Assembly: GCA_036245525.1 (NCBI GenBank)
Contig: BTPG01000006.1
Location: 87,632,639 to 87,696,638, forward strand
Length of the DNA: 64,000 bases
Reading direction: 5' to 3'
From: Semisulcospira habei
Lineage: Eukaryota > Mollusca > Gastropoda > Semisulcospiridae
Within the stretch, counting starts at the first letter, position 1; each line of letters starts with the position of its first letter. The notes beneath the pieces were generated by a model, which saw only the letters and a program-made list of their open reading frames with translations, had not been told where the DNA came from and did not search any database. Shown in pieces: positions 33,637 through 45,600 of the stretch. A program made the translations under genes and the position numbers.

Positions 33637-36600
33637 AAAAAAAAAAGAAAAGAAAAAAAAAAAGAAAAAAAAAGCGGAACCTGAACATAAAAAAAAAATT
33701 ATGTAAATGTGTGCTGGTCTGTGAGGCCGTTAGGTTTAAAATCATAGAACAGCACATGCCTAACTTCTATCACAATACTAATTTCTGCCCCTTGTTCCCG
33801 AATTATAGACAAGCACACAATTTATGAGACGAATAAGAATATGAGAAAGACACTGACCCCACCGCCTCGTTTGTTGGTGATGGCCACATGGACAAAGAGC
33901 GTACAGTTGGGCATGGGGTTGCCCGTGTTGGACAGCAGCTGGATGTGCCGGAACCCTGAAAACAAAATAAAACATCACATTGTAGAGCAACCCATCAAGG
34001 CCTGACATGCTATGACAGGATGTGTATCGACTATGATAGTTCAAGGGCGGTGTCCGAATAGCTTGGCGCCCATGGGCGCCAAGCTATTCGGACACCACCC
34101 TTGAACTATCATGGTCAATATGTCTCCAGACCTGCGACTTAGACCTCAGAGAAAATGGATGATGTCATCCTCAGGATGTGATGGGTTACAAAAAAAAAAA
34201 AGTTCTATATAATGGGCATACAACAAAACTACTACAAAGTTGAGATAAAGCCGAAACACTATCAATGATTAAGATTTAGGTATGTTCTATTCTCCAGAGA
34301 AAGCCAAATTTGTAAGATACAAAGGCTCAATTTGTGTCTACTGGCAGAAAAAGGGTTAACAAAAACAAAACAAACACAAAGCACAAAAAGACGAAGTCCC
34401 CTCACCTGTCTGCATACACTCAAACGGCAGCGTATACTGTCCGATGAACTCGTCGCCAATGTAGTCATCGTCCAACACGGCAAAACGCACGAGGGCCAGC
34501 TCTGGTAGGTTAATCTGAAACTCGAAACTCTCGTCGAAGATCGGGTTGTAGCCTGCAACACAACAGTTATCCTGCCAATGTATTGCTTCCTGTGTAACCC
34601 TACTTCTGTCACTAGTGCATTTTGTTGAGGCGATCCCTGCAGGAATCAACTCAACAAAATGCGCTAATGACAGAAGTATGGCTTAGACACTGCAGAAGGA
34701 GATGGAATGGCTACACCTGTTCAAGGGCAGTTTCAAATTAACTCTTTTAGCCACCGGACCCGTACAGCAGGAGATGGCTTGAAACTGGTACACAGTCGTT
34801 AGGCAACACCTCCAAAATTTGAGAAATGGGACCTTGGGGCTAAAATGGTTAACTTGGCACCTTCTGGCTGTTGTAGCACCATCAGTTGAACCCAACAAGC
34901 AACTCCAGTGAAACACGAGCATTCACTTGCACTGAACTTAAACACAGCACATTCATGTGGTGCCAAGGGCAAGTAAACTTAAGCAAGATACTGAGGTTCT
35001 GGATCATTTGTATTTGAAATTGTTAGAGGATCAAAGTAGAGCGAGTGAAGAGCCCAGGTGCCCCCTATGGTCCACCTGAATTAACCCTTTTAGCCCTAAG
35101 GTCCCATTTCTCAAATTTTGGAGGTGTTGCCTAATGACTATGTACCAGTTGCAGGATATGGATTGACCATGATAATTCAAGGGTAGTGCCAGAGTAGCTT
35201 GTCGCCTTCAATCCATCTCCTGCTGTAGGGACTTGGGGCTAAATGGGTTAATGGTGTCACTTATGAACGAAGAAAAATCCAACACAAAAACACATACTGA
35301 ATCTCACACATTCACGCATCTGTGACAGGCACCACACCACTGCGCCACAGACAACCCCAGAAAAAGACAAAAAGATCAGTTCTCCAAATTATCTACTGAC
35401 CATTGTGAGGTACTGTTTTTGTCCTTTCCTCTGCGCAGTCGGCAGGGATGCCAAAAACCTCGATTGTAACGTAGGGGTCTGTGACGTCTCCTTTGGCCGC
35501 AGAACCCTTCGGCTTGGGGAAGTTTTGTCCACTGATGATCTGAAATGATAAACATGATAGAAATTACAGTTTTACCAATGTTCAAACACTGAAAACAAGG
35601 CACAGGGCTGTATCAGTCATCAGAATTGCCCTTGAGAAAAACCATGGCATTCTGACTTAGGTGCAGAGGTTATCATACAATGTTTCATGCGATACTGCAA
35701 CTGTTATATGACCATGTGGGAACTGGTGAGTAAAATAAAGACAAATGATTCCAAACATTTCTTTCTCCTAGCCAGAGATGGAGCCCTCTGTGGATCATGA
35801 CAGCTCAAAGGTACTGCCTGAATAATCTCATCAGACACTATCTTTCAGCAATCACGGTTGAATCATTAACCCTTTTTATCCTGATACACCCATTGCTTGA
35901 AATAAATTTGACTGATAGTTCAAGGGTGGTGCCGGAATAGCCTGGCGCCTCAGGCGCCAAGCTATTCTGGCACCACCCTTGAACTAAAACAGTTGATTTA
36001 TCCCTTAATCTGTAATGTAGCCTTCCTAACACAGTACACAAATTTGAACACCATCAGCCTCAGGATGTAATGGGTTAAGCACCATATGCACTGATGAGCA
36101 AAAGAAATGCAAAAAAAATCAGATTCATCAGAAATGTTCACATTATGTCGCATTTCTTTTGATCGTCAGAATAAATATATACATTATCGTTCCTACACTA
36201 ATAATTATTACTAAGTACAGTTAAAAGGTAGTATCTCATCTAATGCAATCAGTGCTGAATGTGCGTCAACAAACAAACCTTAATGTGAAGAATCTGTGGG
36301 GACACCCCAGGTATGACATCTCTCGTGTTCGCACTGAAGTATGCGATCTCCTCCCTCATAATGGCAGGCTTCAACACGAAGCCACAGCCACCGTTTTTCT
36401 GGAACCATCCATTGTACAGGTCCATCATCAGTCCGGCCGTCTGGTAGTTCAATGCCACTGTTGATTGGAGAGAGATTTAGTGCAATGGGCTTTGAAACGG
36501 AACAAAACTACAGCTAACTCCGACGTGTTGTCAACAGTACCTTAACCCATTTAGCCCTAACGCCCTACAGCAGGAGTTGAATCAACCATGATCATTCAAG

Positions 36601-39600
36601 GGCAGTGCCAGATTAGCTTGGCACCACCAGGTGCCAAGCTAATCTGGCACTACCCTCAAATGATCATGGTTGCTCAATCTCCTGCAACTGGTACACAGTC
36701 GTTAGGTGTCACCTCCAAAATTGCAGAAATGCAGCCTCAGTGTTAAATGGGCTAAAGCCCGCCACACACTGTACAATAGGCGATTATAGTGTTTCCAAGG
36801 GAAATGCTATAGTCGCCTATTACACGGTATACACTGGTTCAAAGAGGCTCAGCTTTATGAATGATACTATCCTTACTGGCAAGGTTGAACAATGCATACA
36901 AAGAGTCTAACATGTACTAGAAGCATCACACAATTGAGAAGGGGGTGGGCTGGCAGGTGAGTCATGTCAGAAAGGGGTCTCGTAAGCAAAAATATTGTTG
37001 GGCTGACGGACTTTGTAGGCCTGCATGCAGCTGTGCAATTGATAAATTACATGTAACATACAGTTTATCTTCTTAATCTTATATTTTTACCTACCCATCT
37101 GACATCCACAATTCCAGAGATCCTGTGGATTGTAGTTACTGGAGTCGACCCGCATGCCGTTGGGATAGACGCGAGACAGAAAGCGCTTGTTGTGGTTCAC
37201 AAACTCTTCCGCGCACGACATGGCCAGTTTCAGAGCCTGTGACTCGCTAAATGAGCTCATCTCCCAATATTTCTCTGCAACCAAAAGATTAACATGTTGA
37301 AAATATTGCAACTGGGGTTTGTCAAACAATTGCATTTGCTGCAAGCTGTGCGTTAACCCCCTTGTGCATGCAGCGTGTGTGAAATAAGTTTGACTAAAAT
37401 AGTTCAAGGGTAGTGCCAGAATAGCTTGGCGCCTCTAGGCGCCAAGCTATTCTGGCACCACCCTTGAACTAAAACCACTGGTCTATATCCTTATCTGTAA
37501 GGACTATAATGTAGCTTGCATATGGCAGTGTACAAATTTGAAGCTTTTAGCCTCAGTATGATATGGGTTAACAGTATTGGTGGCTGCATGCACAATTGAG
37601 TTAAGTGTGCTGCATGCACAAGGGGAGTTATATATACATGTATAGTGCGATTTCTTTTTTTACCGACGCCAGAACAATTCCTATATTTTACTGTGTAGCA
37701 CACACGAAACATACAGCAATAAACATTATCATAGTTTCTTCCTTAACCTACATGGGCAAGGTGAACGCTACCCAGACTCAAGAGACATAAATCCTCATCA
37801 GCCCCTGCAGTCGTGGGGGGCTCATGAGGACATATGTCTCTTGTTGGTCCTACGTTCTTTATGCTTAATTTGGTCCCATACACCTCTGTGCTCTTCAAGC
37901 GCATGTTGGTCAGTGTACGGTCACTTCAGTACATGATCACTGGCAGCAAAGGGGTTAATATCAAGATGAAACCTGATTTGCCTGGCAATTTCCTGTTTTA
38001 ACCTATTACATACTGAGGCTGATTTTTAAAAAAAAAATCTTCTCATTGTCCTATGAAGGCAACATTACAGATTAGGAGATAAATCAACCATTTTAGTTCA
38101 AGGGTGGTGCCAGAATAGCTTGGCGCCTTAGGCGCCAAGCTATTCTGGCACACCCTTGAACTATCACAGTCATATTAATTTATGCAGTAGTGTATTAGCA
38201 CAAAAAGGGTTAATGTAAGAAATTACACTTTCTTATATGTTATGTGATTTGGAACTGTTTATTATGAAAAGTGCACATGCTGCATTAACCCTTTTCATCC
38301 TGATACACCCATTACATGAAATAAATCTGACTGGTAGTTCAAGGGTGGTGCCAGAAAATCAGGATGTAATGGGTTAATGTACGTTTCTGTTGAGATGCTG
38401 GAAAGTCCTCAAAGCGCTTGGAGACAAAGTAGTTCACCATGTCTGACAACTCTTTTGCTAGTCGGTGTTTCTTCACAGATCCCTCCTGCAACAAAAATGC
38501 AGACGATTTCTGTCAGCAAACATCCTTCACAATGTCAAGAGTGGTAAAGTGCCAAAGATGATAATTTTGGGCAGACAAGGTCACAAGCTTAGGAACAGGT
38601 GAAATACATGTTGACAGAGGGGTCAGTTGCAATCACGAGTGAGCTTAAGGCGAGCTAGGACACTTCCAATGTGAAAAATCTGACACGTAGGCTTTTTGGG
38701 GTTTCTAGATTTTCTGCAAGTTCTGAGCGTCCTCTATGCGGAAACATACTCAATTTTCCTCAGAGCTTTCATCAAACAACCATAAATGTTAAATAAACAA
38801 AGTACCTGGAGTTTGTTTACATTCCCCCCCCCCCCCCCACCAAAAAAAAAAAAAAGAAAAAAAAAAAAAAGAAAGAAGAAGTGCATTTTGCCTACTTTCA
38901 AACCTGGTCAAAGCACACATTCTTCTTACCGCATTGAAAAAAGTTATATCGTTTGAAAGCCTCTTCTCTACCTTGCAGTAATTTGTCCTTCACCTTAGCC
39001 TAAACGAACAATCAATAGCGAAAAAATGCCTGAGGCAAACCTAGGAATTTGTCAATAACTTACAAGTTTGGTCTTATGACGAATTAAATTAAGAGCAGCA
39101 CATAAATGTGCATCTCTGATTGGTTCAAACGTATTTCCGAGTCTGGTCGGCTAACTTCATGTCGGATACAACTCGCACCTTGCAAGTATGTTTTTGGACA
39201 GATTACAAGCTAAAACGCGTTGTTTAGAGAAAACTGCAGAGGAATCTAGTCAACATGACAGACAGAGTGAGACTGAAGAACATGTATAATCGTAATATAC
39301 AGGAAACATAACTGCCCGTGTCCAGAATAGGCACAAACATCATCTGCAGCTGTGAGTTGTTTCGAAAGGACCTGCGGATTTTCGCAGGTAGGTGCTCTAA
39401 CGATTTGGCAAAGCATAATGTGCAGAAGATACAAAGGGCGTGATCGAAGATTTGTATGATTTGTTTGTGAACTGCTTGACCTTAAGGCAGAAGTGTGCAT
39501 TCATAGAAATCTGAAATTCTGCATTCAGCACTCAATAGAGCACTGTAGCACTGAACAATTTAGATTCAGGAATCTCACGTCTTTCGCCTGTTGTAACATC

Positions 39601-42600
39601 TGAATATTTCGGTCGGATAAGAAACCATCGGTACATTCATTGTGAGACACTCTGATCACTACTGAAGAAACGTATGCATACATGAACGGAATTTGTCAGC
39701 TCAAGGAAACACAGATGTGCTTGATAACAATAATGTACATTGTGCACAGGTTCGTAGGGAGAAAGTGTTATGATTTCGGGCTGTACCACTTCCCGCATAA
39801 ATGTCACCCAACCCAAAACTTGTATTTGCAGGAATGATAGTCCCACATCATATGCATAAGCAAACACTTAATTATATGATTTTCCATCATAAAAAAAATC
39901 AATGTACATCACACACGTATTTGTTTCCCTTAGTCAAAGAGGCTACAAAGTGCACTGTGAAAGTTCTAAACTCAGGCAAGATGCAGCTGTCAACAATGAA
40001 ACAGCCCGGACAGATTGGTTTTCACCAATATCTAAGTCAGAAACCTATGGTTGTGAGTATGGACCCTGACAAATATTGCCAATTCAGTACTGTACCAACC
40101 TTCTGCTTACATCTACCATACATTCTGTCTGAATACCAGCTGTCTGTGTGAAAACAGTGGAAAACAAACAGGCACTGGAGTGCTTCAATAGTGCATCACT
40201 GTGTCTACATGAGGTAATGTTCATTCACAATACCTAATCCACTTGGGTTTGCTTGGTGATCCTAGAAATTTAGAATGTTGTTAAAATGGTTTACTGTCAC
40301 CAAGCAGTTGTGACATTAGTGCTTATTAACAAACTGGACGCAATAAGTGTGCAGCTGAGTACAAGAAGTAATACTTTCTAAGCATGCAAAACGAAAGCAT
40401 CAGGATACAGGTCATAGGACACACAGGGTTTCTGGAAAGGAAGGCTTTTATCGTGTGAAAAACATCATAAGCCAACAATTTCAGGTGACATGTTAGAGCT
40501 GTGTACGATGGGGAAAAAACGGCACCTTGCTAAAACTTGTTTTTGCTAAAACTTGTTTTTGCTGTTTTCTCAAAATTGTAATGGGCAATGGGCAGATGTT
40601 CACATCTGCACGGGACATAGACGACCCCGCCCTCCACGAGTCGCCTGCTGCCTTGCAGGCCTGGCCGCTTGGCTGCGGAAAGGCTAAGGGAGGAAACCCC
40701 TGACATCAAAGCCCCCGTGTCTCCGGGGAAGGCTTTTGAGCCAGAGACTAGGACAAGGACAGTCTGATATAAAACCTACGACCCGAGGACCTCGATGCCA
40801 TCGTCCCAGCTTGCTAGGCCATGGCAGATGAACCAAGGGTTTAAAGGGTGGGGCCAGTACTGCGCACACTGCACTCCACCAAAAAGCTCCACCGCGCAGG
40901 CTTTAGGAAACGTCCACGGACCATGACACTGACCATTCCAAGTCCTGTAGCGATGGGCGAGAGGCGAAACGGCAGGTGAAAGATGTCACTGGAAGCCGCA
41001 GTCTCAAACCTGCATGCAGGCGGTTCAGGATATTGGTCGCCTGATGTTGACCTGGGGATGACAACATCACTCGGCACACCCTGAACGACCAAGCAGCCTT
41101 CTCTAGGGACAGCACTGCTTGCTCCACACGGAGAGGGGCCTAGAAAAGGTGGCCTAACCAAAGCTCGTCCCCTCGCAACCCCAGTTGGCTAGCCGCGGTC
41201 AACGGGCATCTTCTCATGCGGTCAAAAAACAAGAAAGAATAACGGATCCACTCTGATGACGACCACGACCGGACTCAACGTAGCATGCTGGAACATCCGA
41301 ACCATGCTCGACAAAGCAGACAGCGGACGCCCCGAACGTCGCTCCGCCCTCATTGCCCATGAATTGCGGAGGTTAAACATTGACATCGCCGCGCTCAGCG
41401 AAGTACGCCTTCCGGACGAAGGCAGCCTCCAAGAACTTGGCGCTGGGTACACCCTCTACTGGTCAGGCAGGCCTGCATCAGAAAGACGGCTCTCAGGCGT
41501 GGGTTTCATGGTCAAGACCTCCATTGCGACTAAGCTGGAAAACCTACCAACGGGTCATTCAGACCGCATCATGTCCATGCGCCTCCCACTGAGACACCAG
41601 CAACACGTCACCCTTCTCAGTGTGTACTCCCCAACCCTCTTGGCAGAGCCTGCTGAAAAGGACAAGTTTTACACTGACCTGCGCAGCCTCATACAGAGCA
41701 CCCCTGCAGACGACAAAGTCATCATCCTTGGCGACTTCAACGCCAGAGTGGGCCAGGACTCTGAAGCCTGGAAAGGAGTCCTCGGCAAGCATGGCGTGGG
41801 GAACTGCAATGACAATGGCCGCCTACTGTTGGAGTTCTGTGCAGAGCAGCAACTGGTCATCACCAACACTACTTTTCAGCAAAAGGACAGTCGAAAGACC
41901 ACCTGGATGCATCCTCGCTCCAAGCACTGGCACCTTATCGACTATGTCCTAGTGCGTCAGAGGGACCGCAGTGACGTCCTCCTCACCAGAGTGATGCCCA
42001 GCGCAGAGTGCCACACTGACCACCGCCTTGTCCGCTGCAAACTCAGGCTCCACTTCAAGCCAAAACCCAAGAAATGGGGGCCCCCCAAGAAAAAGCTTGA
42101 TGTTGCGAGCCTTCAGCGTGACGACGTGAAAGCTGCCTTTCAGACAGATTTACAGCGCAGGCTCAAAGACACAGCGGACCCAGCAGACTCCTCCCCTGAA
42201 ACACTTTGGGAAGAACTGAAAACTGCTATTGCAAAATCCTCTGCAGAAGTCTTGGGTTTCGCTAGAAAGAAGAATAAAGACTGGTTTGACGAAAACGATG
42301 TAGAGATCCAGGAACACCTAGCAAAAAAAAGAGCCGCCCATCAGGCCCACCTAGCCCAGCCTTCCTGCCCTGTGAAGAAGTCTGCCTTCCGCCTCGTCTG
42401 CAGCAGTCTCCAGCGCAAGCTCAGAGATCTCCAGAATGAGTGGTGGACCAGACTTGCACAGAGGACCCAGCTTTGCGCAGACAATGGTGACTACAGGGGC
42501 TTCTACGAAGCATTGAAAGCAGTGTATGGCCCCAGGCACCTGGTACAAAGTCCCCTGCGAAGCGCGAATGGCCAGGCACTCCTCACAGATAATACCTCCA

Positions 42601-45600
42601 TCTTGAACCGCTGGTCGGAATACTTTCAGAGCCTCTTCAGCGCTGAGCGCACTGTTCAAGAAGCAGTCGTCCTACAAATCCCACAGCTCCCAGTAAAAGT
42701 TGAATTGGACGAACCGCCCACCGCTGAAGAGACCCTCACAGCCATCCACCAGCTCAAGAGTGGCAAAGCAGCAGGCATTGATGGAATACCGCCAGAGATC
42801 TGGAAACATGGAGGCACAGCACTGCACAACAAGCTCCATGACCTCTTTCTCTGCTGCTGGGAGGAAGGAACACTACCAAAGGATCTCCGTGATGCAGTCG
42901 TTATCACCCTGTACAAGAACAAAGGTGAGAAGTCTGACTGTTCCAACTATCGGGGAATTACACTGCTGTCCATTGCTGGAAAAATCCTTGCAAGGCTGCT
43001 CCTGAATCGGCTGGTACCTGCCATCGCTGAAGACCAACTCCCAGAGGGCCAGTGTGGCTTCAGAGCAAACAGGAGCACCACCGATATGGTCTTTGTGCTG
43101 AGACAGCTACAGGAGAAGTGCCGCGAGCAGAACAAAGGGCTGTACGTAACGTTTGTCGACCTAACAAAAGCGTTCGACACTGTGAGCAGGCAAGGCATGT
43201 GGCAGATCCTGGAGCGACTTGGCTGTCCCCCAAAGTTCCTCAACATGATTGTCCAGCTACACGAGGACCAGCAAGGTCAGGTCAGACTCAACAATGACCT
43301 CTCAGAACCATTCCCCATTCTCAACGGCGTAAAGCAGGGCTGCGTGCTGGCACCGACCCTCTTCACCATCTTTTTTAGCATGATGTTGAAGCAGGCCACA
43401 GTGGACCTCGATGATGACGATGCAGTGTACATCAGGTATCGTCTCGATGGCAGCCTGTTCAACCTCAGACGACTGCAGGCCCACACGAAAACCCTAGACC
43501 AACTGATCCGTGAGCTGCTTTTTGCTGATGATGCTGCCCTCGTTGCACACACAGAGAGAGCCCTGCAGCGCATCACGTCCTGCTTCGCAGACGCTGCCCA
43601 GCTCTTTGGACTCGAGGTCAGTCTGAAAAAGACAGAGGTCCTCCATCAGCCGGCACCCAAGACAGTGTATCGCCCTCCTCACATCACCATCGGCGAGTCT
43701 GAACTAAAGTCAGTGCACCAGTTTACTTACCTTGGCTGCATTATCACGTCGGACGCCAAGCTGGACAAGGAGCTTGACAGCAGGCTGGCAAAAGCGAACA
43801 GCGCTTTCGGGCGACTTTTCAAGCGGGTGTGGCACAATCAACAGCTGAAAACAGGCACCAAGATCAGCGTGTACAGAGCTGTGGTCCTCACCACCCTGCT
43901 GTATGGTTCCGAGTCCTGGGCCCTCTACCGCAGCCAACTACGACTCCTCGAACGCTTCCACCAGCGCTGCCTGCGTACCATCCTGGGCATTCACTGGAGT
44001 GACTATGTCACCAATGTCGAGGTCCTTGAACAGGCTGAAACCGTGAGCATCGAGGCTTTGCTGCTGCGGACACAGCTCCGCTGGGCGGGGCATGTCTCCA
44101 GGATGGAGGATCATCGCCTACCAAAGATCACCCTGTTCGGCGAGCTTGCTACTGGACACCGTGACAGAGGGGCACCAAAGAAGAGATACAAAGACTGTCT
44201 CAAGAAGTCACTTAGTGCCTGCCAAATCGACCACCACCAGTGGTCTTCGCTTGCTGTGGACCGTGACACCTGGCGCTCCACTATTTACAAGGCAGCTGTC
44301 TCCTTTGAGGACTCTCGCAGAGCTAGCCTTAAGGACAAGCGGCTCAGGAGAAAGAACAGAGATGCCGCAACTCAGAACTCTGGCCATACCTTCCCCTGCA
44401 GCCACTGCGGTCGAACCTGCCTGTCCCGGATTGGCCTCCGCAGCCACGAACAAGCCTGCAGACGTCGTGGGCAACTCCTATAAAATCTTCGTTCGCGAAG
44501 TCCAGCCTACAATTTTGGGGGGGTGGTACATACTGCGGAAACAAATATCTGAAAATGTACTTGTCATATGATAGTGAAATTTTACACGCAAGTTCATAAA
44601 TGGGTTTATTATGGAATGTCAATGTTGATTGTTTAATTTCAGCTTCGTTTGGGAGCTATGAATATCTTCCCTTGGCTAACATATTAAAAAAATGACCAAA
44701 ACCAGATCAAACAATTCACATAAAAATATTTTTTTCTTCAAAACCATATTCAAAATTAGTATTGACATTCCATAATGATGTTATCAGTTGATATTTTGAC
44801 CAAATTTGGCTTTTCAGAAGAATCAACGGTAGTTGAAACTTGCTTCCTTAGCAACCAGTTGTAACGGTCACTTAGTGTTTGTGGCAACAGTGAGCATACC
44901 TGACTAAATGAGCACTTCGGAGTGTTCAGGAGAGACAAATACTGATTCTAATGATATGCACAAAAGCATATGTCCATAAACCCAAAACATTGCGCTGAAG
45001 TGTCCTAGCTCGCATTAAATCCTGCGCATTCCACTGAGCAAGGTGCTCCGCTATAGCGGAGCACCTTGCTCAGTGGAATGCACAGGATTTAAGTTGACCC
45101 AAAGCTGAGCACCTTGCTCAGCAGAATGTGCAGAAATGAAAGCTTATTCCTGCAACTGGTCACTGGTGCCTAAGTGAGAAAAGACATTATGTACATAAAG
45201 AGGCTAGGAGACAGTCAGTGTATAATGAGGGTCTAGGCTTCTGGCACATCGCAGATGTCTCCCCACTTAGCTGGTGGTTATGACCTGAAGGGTGCGAAAA
45301 CTGACGCTGAACCCTCGTTCACCTCCTCTAATGAAGAACACAGGCAATGATTGGGAGACCTTAGGCACAGCTGCGAGAGATAATGAATGTCTATGCTTGC
45401 TGCAGAGTTAGGCGGTCCGCTGTTGAAGTTAAAGAGAGGTGTGCTACCCTACTGCTGGTGCTCACCGGTCATGTCATCGTAATTGGATTTTCTCACCGTG
45501 CGTGAAGACTTCAAACAAAACACACTAGCGAGGTGATGAATAGAGAAGGAAATGTTCAGCAAAAATGGACCATTTTCGATCCTTCACAAAATGAAAAACG

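Larger units (their letters stand above)
38645..45018. mobile_element. Long TTAA-bounded inverted-repeat element (piggyBac-type ends) hosting a LINE
   Basis: TTAA + GGCGAGCTAGGACACTTC at the left and GAAGTGTCCTAGCTCGCA + TTAA at the right match at 17 of 18 terminal positions. Without the LINE (about 40.6-44.5 kb) the element would be about 2.4 kb, a usual piggyBac size. I found no transposase frame in 38667-40600 or 44520-45000, so it is probably non-autonomous or badly decayed. The class rests on the TTAA flanks and end structure only. Confidence 0.65.

Noticed and set aside
33576..33827. Lys-rich small protein
   Set aside because: It is a translation of the C22/A-rich homopolymer tract at 33605-33680.
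39801..40151. piggyBac transposase fragment inside the long TTAA element
   Set aside because: The 116-codon frame shows no recognisable transposase motif and no supporting neighbouring frames.
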